The translations under genes and the position numbers were made by a program. Positions 1 to 6,456 of a DNA stretch of 7,193 nucleotides are shown piece by piece. Positions within the stretch are counted from its first letter, which is position 1. Each line of letters starts with the position of its first letter. Under the pieces are notes generated by a model, which saw only the letters and a list, made by a program, of their open reading frames with translations, was not told where the DNA came from and did not search any database. The stretch comes from Deltaproteobacteria bacterium (GTDB lineage Bacteria; Desulfobacterota; Dissulfuribacteria; Dissulfuribacterales; UBA3076), in assembly GCA_027004315.1 (NCBI GenBank), contig JALTHV010000287.1, positions 1 to 7,193 of the forward strand. The letters are read 5' to 3'.

Positions 1-1221
1 TTTAGGGCCGAGATAAAAAGACAGACAGAGCAGCTTGAGCTGATAGCCTCGGAAAATTTTGCAAGTGAGGCAGTCATGGAGGCCGAAGGTAGCATCTTCA
101 TGAACAAATACGCCGAGGGCTATCCAGGGAAGAGATACTACGGCGGCTGCGAAAATATGGACACAGTGGAGAGACTCGCCATTGATCGCCTGAATCAACT
201 CTTTGGATCGGAGTATGCCAACGTGCAACCCCACTCAGGGACCCAGGCAAACATGGCGGTATATCTTGCCGCCCTCAATCTTGGGGATACCATCTTATCC
301 CTGAGTCTTGCACATGGAGGACACCTGTCACATGGCTTTCCAGTGAGCTTTTCAGGACGCCTCTTCAAGGTATTTAACTATGGTGTAAGTCGTGAGACCG
401 AGACTATAGACTATAATCAGGTGGCAGAGCTTGCCAGAAAGCACCATCCCAGCCTCATCATTGCAGGTGCAAGTGCATATCCACGTATTATAGATTTTGC
501 GCCCTTCAGGGCCATAGCCGATGAAGTCGGGGCCTATCTCATGGTAGATATGGCACACATAGCCGGGTTGGTGGCAGCAGGAGTCCATCCCTCTCCAGTC
601 CCGTATGCAGACTTTATTACTTCCACTACCCACAAGACCTTGAGGGGTCCAAGGGGAGGCATCATATTGGCCAGGAAGAATTTTTCAGATAAATTGAACA
701 GCCAGGTCTTCCCGGGCATCCAGGGCGGTCCCCTGATGCAGGTAATTGCTGCCAAGGCCGTGGCCTTTAAAGAGGCCCTGACTGACGAATTTAAGATATA
801 TCAACGACAGATTGTGGCAAATGCAAAGGTCCTTGCAGAGACCCTGCAAGATGGGGGATTTCGCCTGGTCTCAGGTGGCACAGACAATCATCTCATATTG
901 GTGGATCTCTCAGGTAAGGGCATCACGGGTGCTGAGGCAGAAGAGGTGCTGGAACGGGCCGGTATCACCGTGAATAAAAATACCATCCCATTTGATAAGC
1001 GTTCTCCGAGGGTGACCAGTGGTATCCGGATCGGGACCCCAGGTGCGACTACCCGGGGACTCAGAGAAAAGGAGATGGAAGAGGTGGGCACTTATATCTC
1101 AGAACTCCTGGACCATCCTGGAGATGACCACCTTGCCAGGGATGTAAAGACGAAGATCCAGATCCTGTGCAAGAAATTTCCTCTATATACTGAACGTATG
1201 GCCCGATATGAGCCCGGATGA
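1..1221 (+). CDS. glyA: Serine hydroxymethyltransferase, 5'-partial
   Basis: PLP-dependent cytosolic enzyme that interconverts serine plus tetrahydrofolate with glycine plus 5,10-methylene-tetrahydrofolate, the main one-carbon source. The reading frame is open from base 1, so the gene starts upstream of the window. The first visible residues include ELIASENF, which lies close to the N-terminus in this family, so only about ten residues are missing. An ATG at 76 is internal and is not the true start. Visible family motifs are NKYAEGYPGKRYYGGCE and the PLP-lysine block STTHKTLRGPRGG, whose lysine is the codon at 634-636 (visible residue 212). The 406 visible residues fit the usual length of roughly 415. 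TGA at 1219-1221 is followed 17 nt later by the dCMP deaminase gene. Methylene-THF feeds thymidylate synthesis, which fits the deaminase and nrdR next door. Identity is very secure. Confidence 0.98.
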   Translation, partial: FRAEIKRQTEQLELIASENFASEAVMEAEGSIFMNKYAEGYPGKRYYGGCENMDTVERLAIDRLNQLFGSEYANVQPHSGTQANMAVYLAALNLGDTILSLSLAHGGHLSHGFPVSFSGRLFKVFNYGVSRETETIDYNQVAELARKHHPSLIIAGASAYPRIIDFAPFRAIADEVGAYLMVDMAHIAGLVAAGVHPSPVPYADFITSTTHKTLRGPRGGIILARKNFSDKLNSQVFPGIQGGPLMQVIAAKAVAFKEALTDEFKIYQRQIVANAKVLAETLQDGGFRLVSGGTDNHLILVDLSGKGITGAEAEEVLERAGITVNKNTIPFDKRSPRVTSGIRIGTPGATTRGLREKEMEEVGTYISELLDHPGDDHLARDVKTKIQILCKKFPLYTERMARYEPG

Positions 1222-1238
1222 TTGATGGGTAGGAAAAT

Positions 1239-1730
1239 ATGGGAAAAAAATGCAGAGATCTCAGGCCGTCCTGGGACACCTACTTTATGTCCATCGCTTT
1301 TCTGGTTGCCCAGAGATCTACGTGTCTGCGACGTAAGGTGGGGGCAGTCCTTGTAAAGGACCATCGCATCCTGGCTACAGGTTATAACGGTGCGCCTACT
1401 GGTCTGCGGCACTGTCTCGAGGTAGGCTGTCTGAGAGACAAGCTCAAGGTCCCCTCTGGACAGAGGCACGAGCTCTGCAGGGGCCTCCATGCAGAACAAA
1501 ATGTCATCGTCCAGGCGGCACGCTATGGAATCCCTGTGATTAACTCCGTTCTTTACTGCACCAATATGCCCTGTATCATCTGTACAAAGATGCTGATAAA
1601 TGCAGGCATCCGTTCCATTTACTATGCAGAGGGCTATCCAGATTCTCTGTCTCGTGATATGTTGGCTGAAGCTGGCATAGAGGTCATAGAAGTCCAGGAC
1701 CGGATCAAATTCGATATAACACTTCAATGA
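1239..1730 (+). CDS. comEB: Deoxycytidylate (dCMP) deaminase, ComEB-type
   Basis: Zinc-dependent hydrolase of the cytidine deaminase fold. It is predicted to convert dCMP to dUMP, the substrate of thymidylate synthase. The 163-residue protein has the catalytic signature HAEQN (H84, E86 as the proton shuttle) and the zinc-binding PCIIC (C112, C115). Additional cysteines at 60, 64 and 80 sit where dCMP deaminases often carry a second structural metal site; this last point is inferred. The start at ATG 1239 is preceded by the SD-like GGGTAGGA (1227-1234) and lies 17 nt after glyA. Its TGA stop overlaps the nrdR start in ATGA, so the two genes are probably translationally coupled. The deaminase fold is certain. 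The dCMP specificity rests on overall resemblance and on the nucleotide-metabolism neighbourhood. The symbol follows the Bacillus homologue and does not imply a role in competence. Confidence 0.9.
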   Translation: MGKKCRDLRPSWDTYFMSIAFLVAQRSTCLRRKVGAVLVKDHRILATGYNGAPTGLRHCLEVGCLRDKLKVPSGQRHELCRGLHAEQNVIVQAARYGIPVINSVLYCTNMPCIICTKMLINAGIRSIYYAEGYPDSLSRDMLAEAGIEVIEVQDRIKFDITLQ

Positions 1731-2182
1731 GGTGTCCCTTTTGTGGCTTTCCAGAGAGCAAAGTTGTTGACTCCAGGTCTACTAAGGATAGCAGGGCTAT
1801 ACGTCGACGCCGTGAGTGTCTTTCTTGCCAGAGACGTTTTACTACCTATGAGAGAATCGAGGATTTTCAGCCCATAGTGGTCAAAAAGGACGGAAGACGT
1901 GAGGCCTTTGACCGCAAAAAGGTGGTAAATGGTATAATTAAGGCCTGTGAAAAGAGACCAGTAAGCATAGAAAAGATAGAGGCCTTTGTCAGTGATCTGG
2001 AGAAAGAAATCCAAGATGTTGGCGAAAGAGAGATAAAGAGTCGCTTTATAGGGGAACGTGTCATGTCTCAGCTAAAGGCCTGGGACGATGTGGCCTATGT
2101 ACGTTTCGCCTCTGTCTACAAACAGTTTAAGGACCTCAATGAGTTCATGAGGCAATTACAGAGTCTATTGAATGAAAGGTAG
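1727..2182 (+). CDS. nrdR: Transcriptional repressor NrdR
   Basis: Zinc-ribbon/ATP-cone regulator that represses ribonucleotide reductase genes, sensing (d)ATP and binding NrdR boxes. The 151-residue length is typical of the family. The N-terminal zinc ribbon is complete: MRCPFC (C3, C6) and CLSC (C31, C34). It has the arginine-rich run RAIRRRREC and the family signature RRFTTYER (about 36-43). The ATP-cone domain spans about residues 49-139, beginning PIVVKKDGRREAFDRKK. The start codon overlaps the stop of the dCMP deaminase gene by 4 nt (ATGA), and no strong SD is seen, which supports translational coupling. No nrd gene is in the window, so its targets lie elsewhere. I saw no convincing pair of NrdR boxes here. 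Placement directly before ribD is common in bacteria. Confidence 0.97.
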   Translation: MRCPFCGFPESKVVDSRSTKDSRAIRRRRECLSCQRRFTTYERIEDFQPIVVKKDGRREAFDRKKVVNGIIKACEKRPVSIEKIEAFVSDLEKEIQDVGEREIKSRFIGERVMSQLKAWDDVAYVRFASVYKQFKDLNEFMRQLQSLLNER

Positions 2183-2210
2183 AGAGAAATAACTACCTGG
2201 CGATATTACC

Positions 2211-3341
2211 ATGTGGAGTAAACAGGACCTAAATTTTATGCGCAAGGCCCTGAGGCTGGGGAAGAAGGGCCTTGGATACACCACTCCAAACCCTGCAGTA
2301 GGTGCGGTCGTAGTTCGGCAGGGCAGGGTCGTGGGAGAGGGTTATCATCAAAAGGCCGGTACACCCCATGCCGAGATCCATGCCTTAAGGGCTGCTGGAG
2401 ACAGGGCCAGAGGGGCCGATCTCTATGTGACCCTAGAGCCCTGTAATCACACCGGCAGGACACCTCCCTGTACACATGCCATACTGGAGGCGGGTATCAG
2501 TAGGGTGGTAATCGGGGCGATTGATCCAAATCCAAAGGTGACTGGAGGAGGTGCAGAATTTCTCCGGGACCATGGCCTTAAGGTCGAGGTGGGCCTGCTT
2601 ACGGATGAGTGCAGTCTCTTGATTGCCCCCTTTGCCAAGCATATGTTGACTGGAATACCCTGGATAAGGTCCAAGGTCGCCTGTAGCCTGGATGGCAGGA
2701 TTGCAACCCGTACAGGGCACTCTAAGTGGATTACCAACCAGCAGGCACGCAGGTCAGGTCACCGCCTGAGGGAGATAAGTGATGCCATACTGGTTGGCAA
2801 GGGTACTATATTGGCAGACGATCCGCAGCTCACCTGTAGAAGGCCTGGAAGGCCCGGAAGGGACCCTGTAAGGGTAGTCCTGGACAGTAGATTGAGCCTG
2901 GACCCATCTAGTCGTATATTTCATCTGGACTCTTCTGCTCCTACTGTGATAGTTGGGGTAGAAGGCAAGGCAGGGGAGGGGCAGAGGCAGGGCCTAGAGG
3001 CCGTTGGGGCAAGGGTCTGGCTTACACCGCCAGACAGCATGGGCAGAGTAGATATCAATAGCCTGCTCAGGCACCTGGGCGGCTATGGCATTCAGTCCAT
3101 CCTGGTAGAGGGAGGGGCTAGGATTCACGGGGCATTCTGGGACCAGGGACACGTGGATGAGGCCTTTTTTTATTTTGCTCCACTGGTGATAGGGGGAGTG
3201 GATGCCAGGCCTGCAATAGGTGGTCTAGGGGCCTTAGAGGTAGGCATGGCCACAAGGTTGTCAAGGGTACACTATCACAAATTAGGAGATAATTGGCTGA
3301 TCCATGGCGTGGCCACGGACATCAATTCCTTCTGGAGCTGA
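2211..3341 (+). CDS. ribD: Bifunctional diaminohydroxyphosphoribosylaminopyrimidine deaminase / 5-amino-6-(5-phosphoribosylamino)uracil reductase
   Basis: Carries out the second and third steps of the GTP branch of riboflavin synthesis: ring deamination, then NADPH-dependent reduction of the ribosyl side chain. The 376-residue length is normal. The N-terminal deaminase domain (about 1-145) has zinc/catalytic residues H53 and E55 (HAE), C78 (EPC) and C87 (PPC), plus the RibD-specific block TPNPAVGAVVV. The C-terminal reductase domain (about 150-370) shows SKVACSLDGRIATRTGHSKW, DAILVGKGTILADDPQLT and ILVEGGARIHGAF. The start at 2211 gives the canonical N-terminus and lies 28 nt after nrdR. The SD is weak. 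A second ATG at 2238 would clip the conserved N-terminus and is less likely. No FMN riboswitch fits in the short leader, so the gene is probably co-transcribed with nrdR. The stop is 4 nt before ribE. Confidence 0.97.
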   Translation: MWSKQDLNFMRKALRLGKKGLGYTTPNPAVGAVVVRQGRVVGEGYHQKAGTPHAEIHALRAAGDRARGADLYVTLEPCNHTGRTPPCTHAILEAGISRVVIGAIDPNPKVTGGGAEFLRDHGLKVEVGLLTDECSLLIAPFAKHMLTGIPWIRSKVACSLDGRIATRTGHSKWITNQQARRSGHRLREISDAILVGKGTILADDPQLTCRRPGRPGRDPVRVVLDSRLSLDPSSRIFHLDSSAPTVIVGVEGKAGEGQRQGLEAVGARVWLTPPDSMGRVDINSLLRHLGGYGIQSILVEGGARIHGAFWDQGHVDEAFFYFAPLVIGGVDARPAIGGLGALEVGMATRLSRVHYHKLGDNWLIHGVATDINSFWS

Positions 3342-3345
3342 TTAG

Positions 3346-3999
3346 ATGTTTACCGGAATAATACAGGGCCTTGGGACTATCAAGGCAGTGCAGCGCCTAG
3401 GTCAGGGCCTTGTCTTCCATATCCAGCCAGACCTCCCATTGAGAGACCTCCAGGAGGGAGAAAGTATAGCCGTGAGCGGGGTCTGTCTGACCGCTACTGC
3501 TGTCTCCAATGGCAGCTTCAGGATGGATGTCTCCCCAGAGACCCTGTCGAGGACCACATTATCCATGCTCAGACCTGGAGGCCATGTCAATCTCGAACGG
3601 GCCGTTAGACCCTCGGATCGCCTTGGTGGTCATATAGTAAGTGGTCATGTGGATGGCGTGGGAGAGGTAGTTGGAAAGAGGTCACTGAGCCAGTTTACCC
3701 TATTTAGTGTCGCTATTTCCCAGGAGCTTGACCGATATCTCATTGAAAAGGGTTCTATAGCAGTAGATGGTATCAGCCTTACTGTAAATACCTGCAAAAC
3801 AGGCCTCTTTTCCGTAGCCATCATTCCCCATACTGCCAAGGTTACTACCATGGGTCTCAGGGATGTGGGAGACAGAGTCAATATTGAGGTAGACCTCATA
3901 GGGAAGTATATTGAAAAATTGGTCCTGACTGGGCATCCAAGACTAGAGAGACAGACCCATATTGATCTAGACCTTCTTGCCCGGAATGGATTTCTCTAA
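3346..3999 (+). CDS. ribE: Riboflavin synthase, alpha chain
   Basis: Final enzyme of the pathway. It dismutates two molecules of 6,7-dimethyl-8-ribityllumazine to riboflavin and the pyrimidine that RibH reuses, acting as a cytosolic trimer. The 217-residue protein shows the expected tandem duplication of two lumazine-binding barrels (about 1-95 and 96-195). It opens with the near-invariant MFTGII. The related blocks ISVSGVCLTA-like (IAVSGVCLTA, about 41-50) and SIAVDGISLTV (about 137-147) mark the two repeats. The second repeat also has GGHIVSGHVDG (94-104), and PHTAKVTTMG falls near 161-170. The start is 4 nt after the ribD stop, with GGAG (3334-3337) as SD inside the ribD end, so coupling is likely. 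The first hairpin insertion element begins 11 nt after its TAA. Some databases call this gene ribC. Confidence 0.97.
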   Translation: MFTGIIQGLGTIKAVQRLGQGLVFHIQPDLPLRDLQEGESIAVSGVCLTATAVSNGSFRMDVSPETLSRTTLSMLRPGGHVNLERAVRPSDRLGGHIVSGHVDGVGEVVGKRSLSQFTLFSVAISQELDRYLIEKGSIAVDGISLTVNTCKTGLFSVAIIPHTAKVTTMGLRDVGDRVNIEVDLIGKYIEKLVLTGHPRLERQTHIDLDLLARNGFL

Positions 4000-4009
4000 G
4001 GGATTTTGT

Positions 4010-4178
4010 GTAACTGTTCACATTCCCCCCGGCCAGTGGTAGCATTTTGAAGTGTTTCAGGAGCATCGCTTGATGCACAAGATCAGGGCCTCTGCCTATT
4101 AATCCGCACTGAAACCCTTCAAAATGCTACCACTGGCCGGGGACATGGACGGTTGCAATAGAGGGTGTGAACGGTTAC
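4010..4178. mobile_element. IS66-type MITE, family A copy 1
   Basis: Non-coding 169-bp element between ribE and ribBA. Perfect 8-bp direct repeats GATTTTGT flank it at 4002-4009 and 4179-4186, the footprint of a transposition. The ends are inverted: GTAACTGTTCACA on the left, and the right end reads GTAACCGTTCACA on the opposite strand (12 of 13 matching). Inside lies a long hairpin with arms 4027-4060 and 4109-4142 (33 of 34 pairs; T4053 and C4116 do not pair) and a 48-nt loop at 4061-4108. GTAA ends with an 8-bp duplication match the IS66 insertion sequence family, so a MITE moved in trans by an IS66 transposase is the best reading; the family name is an inference. Compared with copy 2 it has lost one base in the loop and has several C/T transitions in the right-hand spacer. 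Confidence 0.9.
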
Positions 4179-4218
4179 GATTTTGTCACCGCACTCGGGC
4201 GGCAAATTTTATTTTAAT

Positions 4219-4223
4219 GAGGG
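4219..4223 (+). promoter_or_regulatory. Ribosome binding site of ribBA
   Basis: GAGGG, ten bases before the ATG at 4234, is set in an A/T-rich leader (about 4204-4233). It lies outside the upstream insertion element, so insertion left the ribBA translation signal intact. Confidence 0.6.
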
Positions 4224-4233
4224 TTAATTAAAA

Positions 4234-5442
4234 ATGTCAGTATCTAATATAGAAGATGTCTTGGAGGACATTCGGGCTGGGAAGATGTTTATCCTTGTCG
4301 ATGATAAAGATCGGGAAAACGAGGGTGACCTCACCATAGCTGCAGAGAAGGTTACCCCTGAGGCCATCAATTTTATGGCCAGATATGGTCGCGGCCTGAT
4401 CTGCCTTGCCCTTGCGAAGGAACAGATAGACAGACTGAAGTTGCCCATGATGACTTCCAGGAATACCTCCAGGTTTGGTACGGCCTTTACTGTATCCATA
4501 GAGGCAAGAGACGGTGTTACTACAGGTATCTCTGCACGAGACAGGGCCACTACTATCCGGGCTGCCATAGCGGATGGAGCCGGGCCTGAGGACATTGTCG
4601 TGCCGGGCCATGTCTTTCCCTTAAGGGCAGAGAATGGCGGGGTCTTGGTAAGGGCAGGCCAGACCGAGGGCTCTGTAGACCTTGCAAGACTGGCAGGCCT
4701 GAAACCCGCTGGGGTTATATGTGAGATCATGAAGGATGATGGGACCATGGCCAGGATGCCTGACCTTGAGGTCTTCTCCAAAGAACATGGTCTCAAGATA
4801 GTCACCATAGCAGACCTCATAGCCTACCGTCTCCGTACCGAGAGCTTTGTCCATCGTGAGGTGGAGACCAGGTTACCCTCCAGATTCGGTGGAGACTGGA
4901 GATTCATGGTCTATAGCAGCATCATTGATCCCAATGAACACCTGGCACTGGTACTTGGGAATTCTGAGATCCGTCCGGATGAGAAGATATTGGTGCGGGT
5001 GCACTCTGAGTGCCTGACAGGCGATGTCTTTGGCTCTCTCAGATGCGATTGTGGCCTGCAGTTACAGAGGGCCATGCACCAGATAGCCCAAGAGGGCCGG
5101 GGTGTCCTCGTTTACATGAGGCAAGAGGGCCGGGGTATTGGTCTCTTGAATAAGATCCGGGCATACTGCCTGCAGGATAAGGGAAGGGATACCGTAGAGG
5201 CCAATGAGGAATTGGGCTTTGATGCAGATCTCAGGGACTATGGTGTCGGTGCACAGATCTTGAGGGATCTTGGGGTGAGGAAGATGAGGCTCATGACAAA
5301 TAATCCCAAAAAGATCGTGGGGCTTGAGGGCTATGGGATGGAGGTGGTAGAAAGGGTCCCCATTGAGATCCCGCCTCAGGAAGAAAACTTGAGATATCTG
5401 AGGTGCAAGAAGGAAAAGATGGGGCACCTGCTGCATATCTAG
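4234..5442 (+). CDS. ribBA: Bifunctional 3,4-dihydroxy-2-butanone-4-phosphate synthase / GTP cyclohydrolase II
   Basis: Two-domain enzyme feeding both arms of riboflavin synthesis. The N-terminal RibB domain (about 1-200) turns ribulose 5-phosphate into the four-carbon unit used by RibH. The C-terminal RibA domain (about 205-400) opens GTP to the pyrimidine used by RibD. RibB motifs are DRENEGD (26-32, metal-binding acids), PGHVFPL (124-130, H126) and RAGQTEGSVDLARLAG (140-155). The RibA zinc site is C260-x10-C271-x-C273 (SEC...RCDCG), followed by MRQEGRGIGL (295-304) and DLRDYGVGAQIL (332-343). All expected catalytic blocks of both halves are present, so both activities are predicted. The 402-residue length is standard for the fusion. 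Insertion elements flank the gene on both sides. Removing copy 1 and one target repeat would bring the start to about 57 nt after ribE. Confidence 0.97.
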   Translation: MSVSNIEDVLEDIRAGKMFILVDDKDRENEGDLTIAAEKVTPEAINFMARYGRGLICLALAKEQIDRLKLPMMTSRNTSRFGTAFTVSIEARDGVTTGISARDRATTIRAAIADGAGPEDIVVPGHVFPLRAENGGVLVRAGQTEGSVDLARLAGLKPAGVICEIMKDDGTMARMPDLEVFSKEHGLKIVTIADLIAYRLRTESFVHREVETRLPSRFGGDWRFMVYSSIIDPNEHLALVLGNSEIRPDEKILVRVHSECLTGDVFGSLRCDCGLQLQRAMHQIAQEGRGVLVYMRQEGRGIGLLNKIRAYCLQDKGRDTVEANEELGFDADLRDYGVGAQILRDLGVRKMRLMTNNPKKIVGLEGYGMEVVERVPIEIPPQEENLRYLRCKKEKMGHLLHI

Positions 5443-5476
5443 TGTCTGAGTAAAAGACCTGCTTAGACACAGTTTT
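5442..5476 (+). terminator. Possible intrinsic terminator after ribBA
   Basis: A 9-bp stem (GTGTCTGAG at 5442-5450 with CTTAGACAC at 5462-5470, one G-U pair) closes an 11-nt loop and is followed by AGTTTT (5471-5476). It starts on the last base of the ribBA stop codon. The stem is only moderately GC-rich and the T-run is short, so it may cause partial termination or none. The rest of this original intergenic stretch up to 5503 is A/T-rich and shows nothing else. Confidence 0.4.
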
Positions 5477-5503
5477 GGCTTTAAATAAAGATATAGATTC
5501 AAT

Positions 5504-5674
5504 GTAACTGTTCACATTCCCCCCGGCCAGTGGTAGCATTTTGAAGGGTTTCAGGAGCATCGCTTGATGCACAAGATCAGGGCACTCTGCCTATTAATCC
5601 GCACTGAAACCCTTCAAAATGCTACCACTGGCCGGAGACGTGGACGGCTGCAACAGGGGGGTGTGAACGGTTAC
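5504..5674. mobile_element. IS66-type MITE, family A copy 2
   Basis: A 171-bp element in the ribBA-ribH gap, flanked by perfect 8-bp direct repeats GATTCAAT at 5496-5503 and 5675-5682. It is nearly identical to copy 1 and lies in the same orientation. Terminal inverted repeats are GTAACTGTTCACA and, on the other strand, GTAACCGTTCACA. The inner hairpin is perfect over 32 bp (5523-5554 with 5604-5635), with a 49-nt loop at 5555-5603. The loop can form two small hairpins: GCATC/GATGC around GCTT (5557-5570), and GGCA/TGCC around CTC (5581-5591). Between the inner stem and the right end lies an unpaired spacer of roughly 20 nt, shared with copy 1 but absent from copy 3. It has no coding capacity. 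Translations across it, such as one starting MHQAMLLK on the minus strand, recur only because the element is repeated. Confidence 0.9.
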
Positions 5675-5700
5675 GATTCAATAGGTTAATGATTCCTGAT

Positions 5701-5955
5701 GTAACTTCTCAATAAGTTGGAGCTTCATTTTGGTAACCGACTACAGGGTGCTTCTTTTGGAAACGATTTGCGTTAGCCCTGTAGTTTTCTTGGTTTTTGC
5801 AGCATTGGAAACCCTGGCTCCGGAGCGCAGCGGAGGAGAACAGGGAGGGTCCTATGCTGCAAAAACCTTAGAAAACAAGGGGCGAGAGCATGTTGAAAAA
5901 AGAAGCACCCTGTGATCGGTTACATCGAAGTTGCCAGGACTTATTGAAAACTTAC
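5701..5955. mobile_element. Second hairpin MITE (family B), 255 bp
   Basis: A different insertion element, only 18 nt beyond the copy 2 insertion. Perfect 8-bp direct repeats TTCCTGAT flank it at 5693-5700 and 5956-5963. The ends are GTAACTTCTCAATAAGT (5701-5717) and its inverted counterpart at 5939-5955 (15 of 17 matching), again starting GTAA. The whole element is a nested palindrome. A second inverted pair lies at 5733-5758 and 5898-5923 (24 of 26). A third lies at 5784-5805 and 5854-5876 (21 pairs with a small bulge). At the centre are CCCTG/CAGGG (5812-5816, 5841-5845) and CTCCG/CGGAG (5818-5822, 5831-5835). The GTAA ends and 8-bp duplication again suggest IS66-type mobilisation. A 61-codon frame inside (TTG at 5730) has no ribosome site and follows the palindrome, so it is not taken as a gene. 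Confidence 0.85.
5733..5923. repeat. Inner inverted-repeat block within family B element
   Basis: This block begins GTAACCGACTACAGGG and ends with the inverted counterpart (GTAACCGATCACAGGG read on the minus strand). Its ends resemble the terminal motif of the family A elements (GTAACCGTTCACA) more than they resemble the outer ends of its own element. The sequences directly outside it (TCATTTTG at 5725-5732, ATCGAAGT at 5924-5931) are not a direct repeat, so it did not insert here by itself in a detectable way. It may be an older element captured by, or ancestral to, the 255-bp one. Confidence 0.6.
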
Positions 5956-5973
5956 TTCCTGATCTGGAGTAAG

Positions 5974-5980
5974 AGGAGGT
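5974..5980 (+). promoter_or_regulatory. Strong ribosome binding site of ribH
   Basis: AGGAGGT lies three bases before the ATG at 5984, a near-complete Shine-Dalgarno sequence although closely spaced. It lies just outside the right-hand target repeat of the family B element, so translation of ribH should not depend on the inserted DNA. Confidence 0.7.
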
Positions 5981-5983
5981 CTT

Positions 5984-6454
5984 ATGCCTAAGATATATGA
6001 AGGTCATTTGCAGGCCGAGGGGTTTCGGATGGCCATTGTGGTTGCGCGATTTAATGAATTCATTTCCAGTAAGCTCCTTGAAGGGGCCTTGGATGCCTTG
6101 ATGAGGCATGGCGCTGCCGAAAAAGATATAGAGGTCGCCTGGGTGCCAGGGGCCTTTGAGATTCCTCTAATTGCTAAGCGTATGGCCCAGAGCGGTCGTT
6201 ATGATGCAGTGATATGTCTGGGCTGTATCATCCGTGGCTTTACGCCGCACTTTGACTATATAGCTGCAGAGGCATCTAAAGGTATAGCACAGGTTGGGAT
6301 GCAGGCAGATTGCCCTGTCACCTTTGGTGTGCTCACTACGGAAAATATCGAGCAGGCCATTGAACGGGCAGGTACCAAGGCAGGGAATAAGGGCTGGGAC
6401 GCAGCCCTTGCGGCCGTGGAGATGGTAAATCTATTAAAGGCCCTGAGTGCCTGA
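5984..6454 (+). CDS. ribH: 6,7-dimethyl-8-ribityllumazine synthase
   Basis: Condenses the RibD-derived ribitylaminopyrimidine (after dephosphorylation) with the RibB-derived butanone phosphate to give lumazine, the substrate of RibE. Members form pentamers or 60-subunit shells in the cytosol. The 156-residue length is typical. Family motifs are ARFNEFIS (21-28), the substrate loop VPGAFEIP (54-61), LGCIIRGFTPHFDYIA (79-94) with the catalytic histidine H89, and the phosphate-binding ERAGTKAGNKG (127-137). Residue F86 in RGFTPHFDY is at a position more often small or acidic in the sequences I recall. No other key residue is missing. It starts 20 nt after the end of the right-hand target repeat of the upstream insertion element and is followed 2 nt after its stop by nusB, so the two are certainly adjacent in one transcript. 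Confidence 0.97.
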   Translation: MPKIYEGHLQAEGFRMAIVVARFNEFISSKLLEGALDALMRHGAAEKDIEVAWVPGAFEIPLIAKRMAQSGRYDAVICLGCIIRGFTPHFDYIAAEASKGIAQVGMQADCPVTFGVLTTENIEQAIERAGTKAGNKGWDAALAAVEMVNLLKALSA

Positions 6455-6456
6455 AA

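Noticed and set aside
1092..1727. Long minus-strand frame (211 codons) opposite the dCMP deaminase gene
   Set aside because: It is antisense to a clearly conserved gene, with low-complexity mixed composition and no recognisable motif; a shadow frame.
2183..2210. FMN riboswitch ahead of ribD
   Set aside because: The leader is only 28 nt. The ribE-ribBA and ribBA-ribH gaps, once the insertion elements are removed, also lack the conserved multi-helix RFN pattern.
3896..4078. Minus-strand reading frame beginning MHQAMLLK, repeated at 5291-5572
   Set aside because: The shared N-terminal stretch is just the left half of the family A element read backwards. The frames then run into ribE or ribBA in antisense, and no ribosome site is present.
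4027..4142. Long hairpins as intrinsic terminators
   Set aside because: None of the three family A stems is followed by a T-run. Their ends and 8-bp duplications show they are inserted elements.
4189..4205. Small CCGC/GCGG hairpin before the A/T-rich ribBA leader
   Set aside because: The stem is only four pairs and is followed by a mixed A/T tract just ahead of the start codon. It is too weak to call a terminator or attenuator.
4183..4212. Promoter for ribBA (TTGTCA, 18-nt spacer, TTTTAT)
   Set aside because: The -10 match is poor (4 of 6), the spacer is long, and the predicted transcript start would fall on the ribosome site. It is within chance in A/T-rich leader DNA.
5730..5915. Possible 61-residue protein in the ribBA-ribH gap
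   Set aside because: It starts at TTG, lacks an SD, and lies almost wholly inside the family B palindrome, whose inverted symmetry explains the open frame.
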